The notes below the pieces were generated by a model, which saw only the letters and a list, made by a program, of their open reading frames with translations, ran no database searches and had not been told where the DNA came from. A DNA stretch of 64,000 nucleotides. It comes from Temnothorax longispinosus (lineage: Eukaryota > Arthropoda > Insecta > Hymenoptera > Formicidae). The DNA lies in contig NC_092359.1 of the NCBI RefSeq assembly GCF_030848805.1, positions 7,324,623-7,388,622 on the forward strand, in the 5' to 3' direction. Both the position numbers and the translations under genes were made by a program. This document shows, piece by piece, positions 1-13,508 of this stretch (its first letter is position 1; each line of letters begins with the position of its first letter).

Positions 1-3000
1 CCTTCTTGTGGAAAAATTCATGGAAAATCCGTTAGAAAATTCACGAACGGTTTTCTTTGCGTGATGTGTATGTGTGTATATATGTGTATGTAATAAGGAA
101 TGGCGCTGGAGCTTTGAAAACCGTTGCCTTAAGAGAAAAATAACGGAATACGTCGTATTCCCATTTGATCGGTGTATTACATTAGTTAATCGCTATATTT
201 AAATCACTATGTGGTGTCGGGACAATTGGTACAAGTACGATTACATTACATGGAAAGAGACAAGAAAATTCTCGGCCGTACCCCGGCGGCCGATGTCGCG
301 TTACTCTTTTTTTCATCTTTTTTTTCCTTTTCTTTTTTATACCTCTTATTACATGGTACAGGTACAGATATATAACATCGATTTGTGAAATCGCCTAATC
401 GCTAGGCTATGGTCCGCAATATATTCGTCAGTGCGCCGCGCGCCGGTACGCGCGAATACCGCCTCATTCTGTCGTGTCCTGTATTAGCATACGGCGTACC
501 TGGCAATCAGCGTTTCCTAAACCTAAATCTATGTTATAGATAATTCGTGCACGCGCGCGAGACCCTTGCGTCTTCAATCGTCCTCTGCCGGCTGCGATTT
601 TATCTCGGACTCTGGCGGAAACGCGATCGCGCAAATTTCTATATATCAACGAAAATTCTTGCCGATTATATATGTATGTCACGCGAGAACGAAAGCGACG
701 TTAATTATACATTGCTTACCGGCAATTGCAAATAATTGTACATGTACGGTTAAAACACCTATTGATATTTTCATTCATTACGGATAATTACAGTTATTTA
801 TCCTAATACGATTATGCACACACAACGGGTAGTTCTTTATTATCGTCCAGATTAATGAGAGTTTACATGGCGTACCGCAAAATACGGTTCGTGGCTGAAA
901 ATTTTGCGATTGATATTAATTGATGAAGCGCAAAATGTACATAAACACGGAAAAGTATTCGGCTGTACATACCAAAATTTCAAATGTACCAAAATATATC
1001 AATCAATAATTAATGCAATCGCAGATCAGTGCATTGCGATCTATTTAATTTTTCAAATTACCGCGATACCACAATCTTAATGTCTTTTATAAAATTTAAA
1101 TCATGAAATAATTTAAATAACGGAAGTAAAAATAACTAAGAGATATTATATAAAATATATAATAGAGTTGCAGTCTATATAAGTCAAATCATCTTATTAT
1201 ACATATATTGAAGAGAACTTTTTATATTCTGGAATTTTTTACTGCATTAAATTATCGAGTGGTTATTATATTTCCTTCAAAGATACTTATTTGACAATAT
1301 CATTCGTGGTATGTATTATTAAGTCACACAATAAAACACTCGACAGTTTTTCCAAGGATTAGAAGAGTTATTTTAGATTTACATAATTAAATAATTCATT
1401 TTCTGTAAAATCACAAAGAAAATCAGAAGAGGAGAACGGAGAGATATTTGCGCTCGATTGATAAAATATCATTATCTCTAACAATAAGTTAAGTAATTAT
1501 TGTCCGAAATAAAAAAGCGCCCGGAATGACGTCGAGATGCAAGGGCCATCGTATGGCAATTGTGTGTTTTTTTTTTATCGTCGTACCTCTCGATGCGCGG
1601 CACTTTGCCGGGATATCCTCTGGTGGGAGTCGATAAAAGGGATGTATCGACTGTATCGAGCATACACGATGCTCGTGCACAATTTCGCTGGAACGTGATC
1701 GTCCGCGTTGCGATCGTCCTCGTTAAAATCGTGCGCTAGATGGACGGAAAATCGTCATTTGCAATTACCTCGTCAGGTCTGCCTCGTTTCCCAAACGCAT
1801 CGTTATCTCCTAAACGTCTATTGCCAATACTGAAATTATTTCACACATGCGCTCACCCATTAATTGCAATGACATTAGCAATATTGATTATCTTGACATC
1901 ATATGTCTTTCACGCTTAATTAGAATAAAAAACCTTTCTCCTTTTATTCATAGTATGCAAATATATAAAATCTTTTGTAATCTCTTAACGTTGTTTTTGA
2001 TGACATATTTTAAATTGAAGTAATTTCAACAAAATCTGTAATTTAAAAATGGGATAACAAATAGAGGAACAAACCGTGACATTTTATAATAGAATTCTTG
2101 CAAACTTTCGAATTTTTATTTTTATTTCTTATCTTGTTTGTTGTATTTTAGTTGGAAATATATATAGTACAGAATATCAATTCTTTTAGCTATTTTATCG
2201 ATTGCATCAGCATTACTCTTACCTTAAAGCTGATCTATTCAATAAAATTCTCTCTCTTATTGTGTGTATGTGTAAAATAAATTTACAAAAATTATAGATT
2301 TTTTAGAATTATAGAATTATAGATATTTAAATTATATAGAATTATATAGACGAATTTATAAAAATTAGATATTATGGAACTCTTGAAACAAGGAAACTTT
2401 AATGAGAAAATTTTAATGATTTTGCTACATGTTGGCTTCAAAAAAGTGATATTAGGAACAAAAAGGGTTAAAACACATAAGTGGCGTCATTATTTATGAC
2501 TGGAGGATAACGAGCGGTGAAGAAACGAGGGTTGGTGGCGATGAAACCACCCGATATTTGTATCCCCTACGGGCGAGCGTTCTTTACGAGCTTAAGTGCT
2601 GTTTCTTATTTATAATTCACAAGGCAATCGCATCTCTTATAAAATTTCCATTACGCTCCCTGGTGATTAAATCTCCATTTGAATTTGCAGAATACTGATT
2701 GAAAATTACTTTTCGAGATGGCACATTTTGATACGTACATTCTACATGTCCATTGTTCAACGTTATTGTTGAACGTATTCAATTGAAACGGTACGGGTAC
2801 TGAATCGATACGGGTTTCCAAAGACGGACTCCGATTTAGACAAAAGAAAATACACGGGTTTGGGTCCCGTGAACTTTGCGGCCATTTTCGTCTCTGCGCT
2901 AATACAAAATATACAAAGGGAGAAGTATAGGATAATTAAATAATTTTGTATAATTAAATATATACATCTATAAATCTAAACAGATAAAAAATTTTATTTT

Positions 3001-4772
3001 ACGAAGAATCCATATTTTGTTCTCATTAAATCCAATAACTTTATGTTTAATAAAATAATGTGGTAAAAAGAGCTGATAATAACATGCTATAATAAAAGAG
3101 TTATTCGTTATATTTCATATTTAACTTTTGAATTCTATCGGAGTTGAATGTAGATTCAGTAATTTTATATTTATCTAGTTTGCAAACTCTCGTATACGTA
3201 CTCGCTGTTTTTCCACTTTTTTTTTAAGCCCGTTGATTGTTTTCTCGGAGTGATTCAGGCCGGTTTTTCATCACGAAAATACCGTTAGTGTTATTTCCTC
3301 GACATATTTTATCGTGCATCTCGCGCGATAGTGATAAAACAAAGATTGACGTTACACGCATGCGGGCATGTTGACACGACGAATATCGCGATGATGCATC
3401 ACTGATTTCGAAATTATTATACATAACGATTATTACCGGTCATTTAACGACAACGATCACGCGGGGAAACGTTTTTTTTTTTAGCAATTACGGCGGTGAA
3501 TCGACCATCTTAAATCCCAGCGAGTGCCCAAGGTAGACGCTTAACAATCAGTCGTATTCATTTTGGACATGTTAATCGATTAATCGCTTAATTTGTTTAG
3601 TACGTGCTCTATTTATGCATGTACTTATAAAGCCCCGCGCAAAAATCGGCGCATAAAGCTCTCACAATTGCGCATTTTCTCACAAAAGTGATATTATTTT
3701 CTTCGGCGGTTTTTTTAAACAGAGGATTGTTCCATCTCCTTTAATCCAAAAGTATCGGAAAAAAACATGTGTTCAAGGACTTCTTAGCACCTATTTTAAT
3801 ATAAGGTGTTCTTCAATGCGCACAAGTCGGAAATTATTTTAGAAAATTCTTAACTCCTCGCTCTCGCTGTGCGAATACACATATGTTTAGCTTATCGTAA
3901 ACTAATTAAAAAACAAAATTCGCATTATTTAAAAATTTTTTCTCACATAGTCGTATTGAGAAGGATTAACTGTCGAAATCACATATTCAGTAATACGCAG
4001 GTATACGCAATCCACGTTTTATTCCGAAGCACTCATACTTAATATCACGATATATTAATCGCCATTGATAGAGTCAGAGTCAAGCGATACGCATTCACCG
4101 AATTTTACTTGTTAAATCGTTTCGGCACTTCTTTCATATATGCTCTTTAATTATCTCCTTTATCACCCCGATCCCTTTCTCCTTTTCCCCCGTTTAATCA
4201 ACGAAACACCGTCCCGCAAATTCGAACGTTATATTATTATTGCTTCACATATTCTCTGCAACAACGCGAACATTAACAAACGTTGAATAGCCACAAGATT
4301 GCCTTTGACAATTTCCAAGTACCCCGTCATTCGTGTCTCGTTTAAACATATGCTTTTAGTATAAATGTATGAGTTCGGCGGCAAAAACGGTCGTCATTCG
4401 AAGCTACCTTAAGTAATGCCGACACTAATTAGTAATCTAGTATGACAGTAATTGCGACTGGCATTTCTGATCGCAAGTTGTCGATAGTTTCGTCTGGCGG
4501 GACAACACGTACCGATGCTTTGATCCCCATGTGCAATCGCGGATGCTATGCGAAATACCGCAAATCCGCGCTTTGAAATCTATTCCGACAAGTCTTCCCC
4601 AACGCTTTTCGAGTTATCTCGCTCCACATTGATTGACTTCGTAGCCATAGAAATTCCGTTATATCGTATTGCGACGATTTAAGAATATTGAAATTGATTT
4701 ATCCGTTGATCGTTCTAAGCGTCAAAGAATTCAAATTCTTATCGCGTTATTCCTTTCGTGGACATATGTATA
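1..4772. other. Intergenic, no gene seen
   Basis: AT-rich sequence with only short open frames lacking protein-like composition or splice context. Poly-T runs and short palindromes are present but nothing that I can assign. Confidence 0.6.
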
Positions 4773-4950
4773 TCGTAAAGGCCATTGCACGTAACAAAGT
4801 TTTAGTCATAATCGTAAGGCCGTAAGAAAATAGACCACGCACAGTCGATTATTCTCCTTGAGCTCGAAGAATAATCGAGTGTGGTTGGTCTATTTTCTTA
4901 TGGCCTTACGATTATGACTAAAACTTTGTTACGTGCAATGGCCTTTACGA
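4773..4950. repeat. Near-perfect 178-bp foldback, related to the 57.5-kb MITE
   Basis: Two arms of about 85 bp (4773-4857 and 4866-4950) are inverted copies with only a few mismatches around a loop of about 8 nt. Each arm starts TCGTAAAGGCCATTGCACG and contains AAGTTTTAGTCATAATCG. The inner part (GACCAACCACACTCGATTAT on one strand) matches the core of the Harbinger-like MITE at 57461, so the two are members of one family. A clear target duplication is not visible. The plus-strand open frame starting at 4881 is an artefact of this element. Confidence 0.65.
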
Positions 4951-5334
4951 ATCACGAATCCTCGCTGCATTTGCCTCGCAGTTATCACATAAACAAGCTA
5001 CGCAGAAAGAAGATAAATAAAAATAGAAATTCATGCAAGTCGCGAACAAAACGCTTTGCGTATAATCGCATGTACTTCCAACTTGATCGAGTAATTTTAA
5101 ATGCAAATAGCGGCGAACGCGAGCTATTCTCGAGCCAAGGAAAACTTTCTTTCGTACTTTCGTACTTTCGTTTTCTCAGGCTGGAGATCGCTATTTATCG
5201 TTCGTCTGTCATGAAAAAGCACGATAAATCGCGAGTTACGCGCATAGACTCGGCTATGCAAATGGAATATAAAGCAACTGACGTAAATAAACGCGAACAG
5301 ACATCAAGATAACGCGACGTAGCGTAGGAAGAAA

Positions 5335-5341
5335 GTGTGTA

Positions 5342-5406
<65 letters not shown>

Positions 5407-5420
5407 ATGTATACGTATAT
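5335..5420. repeat. TG/TA dinucleotide microsatellite
   Basis: A run of TGTGTATG grades into about 60 bp of alternating TA and back to TGTATG. Tyr/Ile- and His-rich open frames over it are artefacts. Confidence 0.95.
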
Positions 5421-5628
5421 AGCATTATAAAAATAAATATCGCGTGCGCCTTTCCTGTGCGCGGGGCTTCGAATTAATAAGGTATACATGCTACTTGATC
5501 CACTCACCGTCTCTTAATACAAAGCGACAATATCCCAATAGCAAACGGCAATCAATAGTTACGGGCAATGTGCCGCGGTTCTTCTCTCTTCGCTGCTCTG
5601 AGAGAGGGGGAGTGAGAAAGCTAGAGAT

Positions 5629-5634
5629 ATGGAG

Positions 5635-5693
<59 letters not shown>

Positions 5694-5726
5694 GAGAGAG
5701 AGGGGGGGAGAGAGAGAGAGAGAGAA
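5629..5726. repeat. GATA tetranucleotide array followed by GA repeat
   Basis: About 14 copies of GATA (to about 5692) run into a GA tract interrupted by a short G run. The Leu/Ser-rich frames on the opposite strand are artefacts. Confidence 0.95.
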
Positions 5727-8311
5727 GTGTATACGTATATGCCCTAAATCGACAATCGGAGTTTGCTAACGAGCTATCGTGTATCAATCGTAATTTGTAC
5801 GCACGCTACACGTAAGCATATAAATACGTCGCGGAAATTGAAACCGGTGTTACTTCGACGGGTAGTTTAGTTTCGCCGTGCTGCACACCCGCGGCAAAAT
5901 GTATCTCGCATCGCGTTTGTCGGCACTTTCGTCGTCGCGTAAACGTAGAGGTCATTCGGCTACAAATTGAAATTTATCGAGATGTTAAATCAAGAATCGC
6001 CGCTGGTACGTTGACGCTTGATTCTGTGGAGATCGAGAAACGCGAGATTTCATCCGTAATCGAAAGGAATTAAAAAGAAATCGTGCCAGATGCGAAATAA
6101 AGCGCTATCGCGAATTTTTCGCGCGTGCATAACTTGCGACTTGCATATCAATCTTGCAAGGGCATACGTTTGAATTAGCTGTAAGTCCTTCAGTCAATTA
6201 GAATTCTATCGGAATACACCACGGAAAGAAATGAATTAATGTCAGTTTTGTATCGCTTCTTATAACGCTCCAATTCAAATCCAGCATTCGTAAGAGCTTG
6301 TTGTCATTTCATTCCTGTTGGTATGGCTAACAAGCGTTTTATTCGTCGTTCACTTCTTTACGTCTCGGCGAAAGGATACTGACGTTAAGGGATTAAGGTC
6401 AGCGTGCGATTGAACAAGCAACGTGCAACGTCGGTCGGAGTGTGAAATCCTCGTATTTGCATTTTTTAAACGAGGGAGGCAAGAGGAATATGAAGCGTAA
6501 AATGCGAACGAGCAAAGTTTAAAAGATTTACCCCGTACAGTCTTTTATATAGCCATAATAATATACAAAACACATTTCGCGCATACTCAGAGCAATGTAA
6601 TATTTCAAGTGCGTGCATTTGACATAAATACATATTTTGCTTCCAAAATACAAAATAATATTCCTTTATTTCCGCATCAAATTGCTCAATTTGTATTTTG
6701 GTCCATATTTTTAACGGCCTCCTGCGTTTGAAATATATTTTTACACGATATTTTTACTTGTTTTACTAACACTCGCGATAAATATTTTTTCAATGGCGTT
6801 ATTTGCGTTTTTTTGTTGCCAACAAGAAATGTATTATCGGAAAAAGAAAATAGGCATCAAACGACGTTGCACAACGCAACGGTAAACGCTCACTAATGAT
6901 TCCGTCGGAATGAGCCTCCAAGAAATTGCGATAACGATTACACGCAATTTATAGCATACAATTACGATAACGATTACAAGCTAAAAAGATTCCATTATCG
7001 AAACAAAGCTGACCTCCGTGACTAACTAGACGAAAGACGATATGGGAAACCGACGTATTCGTGCGCCTGATGATGATACGAAGCCATCGATCGCCACTCG
7101 AATTCGCTTCGGTGTCGCGAACAATGGGCCGGCGTCGATAGAAAACGAATATAAGCGTGCTATCGATTCCTTCGCTACTACGACGATTCTCGAGGAGGAC
7201 CCGAGTGCGATATTACGAGCAGCAATATATTACGCTATTATGAACTGTGAGCGAGTCACGCGAGATAACGCGCTCGTATTAAATTATTAACCCGCCTTGG
7301 TGTACAGCATTACCGTGGCCGTTAAATTGCCGAGAAGCCGGGGCGCGATAGTGCGCTATCACGCCCCATCGCCGAAAGTTCGCGAACACCTTTTAACAAG
7401 AGGGCAATCCTTTTAACCGCGTCATTGGCTACAACTTTTATCATTATCCGACTAGTTTCTTCCGATATTATCGCCGTATTACTGTTTGCGTTTCTGCACT
7501 ACGGCGTAGCATGTTGTCAGTACATTTTGACTGATAATCGATGGAAGACATGTCTATAAAAACCACGTACTTTTACAATATTTTAAAACGGGTGGTGTCA
7601 AGAGAGCGTTGCCATTTATTAACATACGCACCGAACTATGTATAAATTCCGTTCTCTTCCGTTTTAGATAAGTGATACTTGGACCATTTTATTTTTCCCG
7701 CGAACCTGTCTCCCATTATTGACTCCTTAATATGCGTCGGAGAAACACGCGCTTTGTATTCGGTTCACAATAACGCCGCAGAAGTTATGTATACACATAA
7801 CACCTCGAGCAAGAAAGTTATTCGCGAGTTTCGCGTGTCAAAAGTTACAAACGACCGTCTGCCATTCGGTGAGAGAACAAAGACGATCGACAAATTGGCC
7901 CCGAATTCCCCGTTGTCGCTGCAACGGCGACGTGAACAATGATTTTCTTTTCGGCCGTCGATCGAGCGCGACCGACTTTACGCGTTCGCTCGGATACGGT
8001 CAAATACAATCGTTTCCGTGAAAAATTGCTTCCGTAATAATACATTTCGAATACAAGAAACGTTTAAGTTTCGTGCTGGACGCGACAACAATGAAACGTC
8101 ACGTTATCTTAAATATACATTATCAATCATTGACTTGACGCAATTTTATCGTTTATATCGCATCGGAAGTCTTTTGTGAGAAGTCCTTTACTTTCCAAAG
8201 CGACAGCTTCGCGACGGCTCGAACAAAAGTTCAAAACGTCTGAATTTCTCGCAACTGTTTCCCGCAAACGCACGTTCGATTCGCTTTTCCACGAATAAAT
8301 ACTTATATTTA

Positions 8312-8348
8312 TTGATAATAATGATAATAATGATAATAATGATAATAA
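8312..8348. repeat. GATAATAAT nonanucleotide repeat
   Basis: Four tandem copies of a GATAATAAT-type unit in AT-rich DNA. Confidence 0.85.
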
Positions 8349-11300
8349 GCTTTCGATTTGATGAGATGCTGAAGGTAACTAAAAACTCCGTATTTTTATT
8401 TTTACTTCAGACGGAGCGAGGGAAGAAGGGAGGAGAGAAGAAGGAAGGGGAGAGAGAGAAAATTTAAATATTTTTTAAAGAAATCAATTTTTCAGTATTA
8501 AAAACTGTGTACGGGACTAAATATCCGAGGTATAATAAGTACATTAGCTAGCAAATACTGCAAATTAAATAAAAAATAAATTAGATTATAATATCAATAA
8601 CAAATTCAATAATACATTAAAATAAATGATATTTATATTTGAAAAAAAGGAATGGCAAAGAAAGAAAAAAATTAATCGATAATAATGCTTATATCATGAA
8701 TGTGTTTATAATTTGTTTTTTTTTTATTAAAACAAAACAATATTAGAGTCTTCTATTTAAAACGCTAAATCACTGGTTTACACAATTACACAATTTACTT
8801 TGTCATACGTTTCCAGTTACATTAATTAGTAGTTTGTTGCTCCTGAACTCCGCGACACGGAAATGCATATAATAATTTTCAGCGGTCGTACCTGTATTTA
8901 GTTACCGCAAAAGAAATGTCACCATTAGCGATATTAAACAGTATTATATTACGTCGCTGGAGAACAGCGACGTAATTAATTTAAAAGTTCTAGTATAGAG
9001 AGAGAAATATATTGAAAGAATGTGTTCCGTATTATTGCTTTATATTTGTAACGTAAAAAAGAAACTTCGTAGAAGATAAGTAAGTACGGACAGTTGTAAC
9101 ACGTTTATTCAATTAAAGATACTATAGAAATCCGCTGTTCCGTATCGTTTGTAATAGCAATTCGAGTTATGTCTTACGGACAATCAAAATGGAAACTATA
9201 TTTCTTTTTTATTTATTTTTACTTAGTACGGTTTATCGTTCGATTTATCTTCCAATAAATTTGAGAGATGAAGCAAATCCACAATAACAATGACATCTTT
9301 CTATTTTTCCACAATTGTTTGCTTTTCACGGATTATTTTAGGCAGAATTCTCGAGTTTTTTTTTATTGTGCACGAATGTAGATGCGTACGCTTGTACGGA
9401 ATCGAGAATTTCGAAAGGAAAGCAAAGAGAAAAACACAGGTGGAAGTAAAGAGAGAGTTAAAGTAACGTATTGTAAATGAAAGAACCAAATATGGACGGA
9501 CATATACACGTATGCACAGTGTGCAGTCGCGAGATTATCAAATGTTGCGGAATGAATAATACAGTTGTGAACAGTTGCGAAAAAATTCCAACGCGAAAAA
9601 AATATTGCATGTTGCAGCGAACTATATATGTGTAACGCATGCAGCTCGATGCTTTGTAGGGCGCACCTTAGGGCATCTACGTATAATTTAGCTAATTGAA
9701 GTGGGCAACGAGACAGGCAGGCACGACGCCCGCGTCAGAGGATTTATACGCGGAATGCGGAAAGAATTAATACCTATATTATCTAGCAGAGTGTCTCGCG
9801 TATCCCGCATACGCGTCACATATATTCGCCCGTAAATGTAGAAAAGTCAAGTTGAAAAAACGAACGGCATTCCGTTTTATTCGCGCTGGAACATTAGTAT
9901 TATTGTGATGATGTGATATAATATCAAAATCTTTTTTTTTTTTTTTATTACGCCTACAACCGTAACAGCTGTAACAGCAGTCACGGAATCTAATTCCTGA
10001 TTAATGAATTTAATATGAGATTACGTTATCTAAATTTCACTTTGCATCTTGTTTATCGAGACGCGCAAAAGACTGCAAGAGCTAAAACGTTGCACGTGAC
10101 ATAAATTGGAAATACAAGCATGGATATTCAGAAAAGAACAATTCCAAATTCACCAAAATATCCGTAGCCTGAAAAAATGTGCAATTTTAGACATAATCTG
10201 TGTATTATATCAGTGATTCAAAATTCAACGTCATTCATCCAAATTGTCACTTGTACATACTCGGCGCGAGAATGGAACTCGTATTCGCGAGGCAAGTCCT
10301 CCGTCGGAGAGATTTCTCTCTTTTTTTTTTATCTTTTTCGTTTACGAACGCGAATTCAGCGTAGGTCGATCCTTTTCCGGTGTTAACGTTCCGCGCTGCG
10401 AGAGTTTGCGACGTCAACCGATCGGCGGTATCGAGATCGTTAGGAAATTAATTGCTTGTCGTATGGGACGACCTTTCGCAGCGACGATTCGATTCGCCTG
10501 CTGGCGTCGTGTTACGTTGCGTTTCGCCGCTGGTATCAGAGCCCTTTAATTCAGGGAACGGGTAAAATCGCGGTGGCCGGGGGGGGGGGAGGGAGGGGAG
10601 GCGACCCACTTATCTTTCACGACCTCGCGTATTTCACGACGCATACGTTACCTCGTTTAACTCTCCGACAGTTGCGCATTTTCGGATTTCGCGGCTGATC
10701 GTGTAACGAACCGAGAGACGATATACGACTTAACTTCTTATCTAATGAGAATATAATGCTCAATTATACAAAGTAAATGTTTTCAGATGATGGAAATTGC
10801 TCGCGTTTGTTATTAATGTAAACACAAGGTATTCCCGTTCATCGTTAACCGGATACCTGCTTCGTAAAGATACGCGACTGTCGGAAATTAAGGCTAAAAG
10901 ATTCTCGGATCATCGACTTATGCTATTCGTTGCATTTGATCTCATCCCTTGGATCGCTCCAATAACGATTTATTACGATCCCTTTAAATCATTCCGGATC
11001 TGCTTTTCTGCTTAGAATCGCGTTTGTTCTACTTTACGCATGCTCGTTACTTTGACCCAAATATGACAATCATAGATATGTTCAATTTTCCTTTAATTGT
11101 CGGCTGTTAACCGCGATAAAGAAAACTTGAAGGTGCTTCGGCTTTTTAAATTAAATAAAATTGCTTGTAATAAATACAATGTAGGATTATACTAAAATAA
11201 ATGATAACAGGATGATTATTAAGATTATGTTTTTAACAGACTTGAATAGAACGGAAATTTCGATATACTACCATAATACTAATTATCCTACCATATTGCT

Positions 11301-11550
11301 TTAATATAGTGATTATTAAAACCATAAATTTATGTTAATGGTTCTTATGCCATAAATTCTTAAATATCTCAACGCTCAACGCTCAAAGATAATTTAGAAA
11401 TAATTTTGCGTAATAGAGATGGCAAGAATAAGATGTCTATTATATTTTCAACTCTAATATGCTACTAAATAGATTTAATTCGTATAATTAAATGTCTACG
11501 ACCAAAAGGCTAAGAAATTTTACATGTATTTCATACAAACACGAATTATA

Positions 11551-11551
11551 C

Positions 11552-11617
<66 letters not shown>

Positions 11618-11618
11618 A
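11551..11618. repeat. AT dinucleotide microsatellite
   Basis: About 60 bp of uninterrupted AT repeats, ending GTATATAAAT. Confidence 0.95.
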
Positions 11619-12427
11619 ATAGATTATCATAACGAATTAACATATATTATCGTATAGTCAGTCCAAAGAGTGTCTACTTTTCTAGAAATGAATTAAAATT
11701 ACATCCGAGGTCTCAAACTTCCATTCTATCTCTTGTCTCTATCTTTTTCCCTGGTTTGCTTAATGCAAATTTTATTTTTTCATCCAACATGTATATGATA
11801 TTGAATTATTCGTCGAACGTTGAATTGTAATTTCTCGCGTAAAATTTATCAATGAAGGTATTATCATTGAAAAAGATTTGAGAATCACTGCTTTAACGGA
11901 TACTAGAAGAACCGCAACGGAAAGCTATCTCTCTGCCTGTATTGCTATATCTATCGCGGAATCCGGTATATACGAGATTTTAGTCCAAATTGCTGAGCGC
12001 AAAAGGGTCAACAAGCCATCCACTTGCTGAAGCACAGTTGAAGATCGTGCTTCGGTGCCTGCTTCTCGATTCGATGGAATTCGTACAAAATTGAAATGTA
12101 AAACATCGGTGTAAATGTAATCGCGCGCGCGCGTTTTGTCACTATGAGAAAACTGCAGAGAAATATGACGTACGTATAGGCGCGTATATTTACGCTCCTC
12201 TACAACTATTCGTCGTTAGAACAGAGACCTTTCCTTCTCACGGAGCGTCTTTTTGTCGCTCGCATTTAGGCTGCGACAATGAAACTTTGGTCGAGCGGAC
12301 GTGATGAAGATCGATGCGATTTTCCTTTCTCCTAACGGCCTCGGTTATGTACGATAACGAGTTCGGCTGTAGTAATCTACGCTGATTGCTGCCCTCGGTG
12401 TCGCGTTTCACTTTACTTCACAGGCAT

Positions 12428-12433
12428 TTTATT
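12428..12433 (-). terminator. Candidate polyadenylation signal of the RGK gene
   Basis: The first AATAAA I found on the minus strand downstream of the stop codon lies here, giving a 3' UTR of about 750 nt. The region between is moderately GC-rich with no other protein-like frame. This is a hexamer match only; a variant signal nearer the stop cannot be excluded. Confidence 0.25.
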
Positions 12434-13182
12434 TTACGACCTCTTCGGGCTCACGAACGTATTCTTCGCGTTAACGACGCCTACGCTCTTCGTAAGATAC
12501 GGCGCTAAGCCAATCCTCTGTGGCCTATATTTACGTTTTACGGTAATCACAAAAATTGTACACTCACCTCGGGATTAAAAACATTTTATCACTTACGGCC
12601 GGAGTTTATAGAAGCTATGAAAAGTCTCACCAACGATCAATCTCTCTAAAACATTTGATTAGGTCGCAAAAGAAACGCCAATTTAACTGATCCAGTTTTC
12701 ACAGCGCGTAAATTAGGAGGTAATTAAAAAATCAGTATATAGAATAGGAAATAATAAGCTAAGATTTAGCTTACCCCTAATCGGGACGTACTGTTAAAAT
12801 TGTCAAAGTTGCGTGAGCGAAATAAAAAAAATGATTTACGTAGTATTGATTAATCGGGCGCTGTGCGTGCTTCGTCGGAAATGTAAAAAAATAACCTCGT
12901 CCACAGAGAGCTAACAACGCACGACGTCGAGAAACGCGGCCGGAAAGGTCGCTACTTCATTACAAAGCGATACGCACGTGCCTCCTCTTCTTGAGAGTGT
13001 AGAGCGGTCGATACTCGGCCTCTTCTCCGACGAGAGTGTCGCCTCATTGACCCCCCCGGTATTTGAAGACGGCTCCCCGTATTTGAAGCGTAAGACGTTT
13101 CAATGGAAGCTGCGACTCCGCTGCTCCAGATCATTCTGAATCGAGATGATCGGTATCGATCGTCTCACGCGGTCCTCGGATT

Positions 13183-13508
13183 TTACAGAACGTGCAGATT
13201 CTCGCAGCTCTTCGACTTGCTGTCGCGCGCCCAGACCTTGTCGAGCAAATTGCGCACCTTCAGGCTGGTGCTGGTCCGACTGCCGCGATACTTCTTAGGC
13301 GAGTTGTTCTCCGAGCACGAGCCCAGCGGCGACTTGCTGCGGTTCTTCCGCGACCTTTTCCGGAACATCTCTCTAGTCCTCTCGGGATTCTCCAGCTTCA
13401 GGCGTATCTGCGTGAGAAGGCCGACCAGCAACTCGTCGACGTTGTGATTAATTCCGACGGATGTCTCGATGAATTTGCAATCGTAAGACGTCGCCATGGA
13501 TTTACCCT
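13183..13508 (-). CDS. RGK gene exon 10 (G5 and C-terminal extension, stop codon)
   Basis: Acceptor ATCGTTATAG|AG (phase 1) completes a GAG codon, so the join reads VSTEEGKSMATSYDCKFIET. SVGINHNVDELLVGLLTQIR (G5 and last helix) follows, then a basic tail with RKRSRKNRSKS, SSxPKKY-like polar sequence and LKVRNLLDKVWARD, ending SKSKSCENLHVL before TAA at 13185-13183. The Ser-Cys-x-x-Leu-x-Val-Leu end matches the conserved RGK C-terminus. The basic and aromatic tail is the part known in relatives to bind calmodulin and membrane lipid. There is no CAAX box. Confidence 0.95.

Larger units (their letters stand above)
4951..12427. other. Intergenic region downstream of the RGK gene
   Basis: Contains the microsatellites listed separately and a perfect hairpin at 8948-8976 (ATTACGTCGCTG arms, 5-nt loop). 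A somewhat GC-richer block lies at 10,240-10,700 with a G run at 10,580. The 82-codon plus-strand frame at 7042-7290 has no recognisable domain and no flanking splice logic; I do not call it a gene. Confidence 0.5.

Noticed and set aside
4881..5312. 143-codon plus-strand frame
   Set aside because: Begins inside the right arm of the 4.8-kb foldback and has no protein-like features.
5195..5787. Tyr/Ile-rich and Leu/Ser-rich frames
   Set aside because: Translations of the TA and GATA/GA microsatellites.
7042..7290. 82-codon plus-strand ORF starting MGNRRIRAPDDD
   Set aside because: Reasonable composition, but no homology that I recognise, no splice context and no neighbouring exons. The length is within chance expectation.
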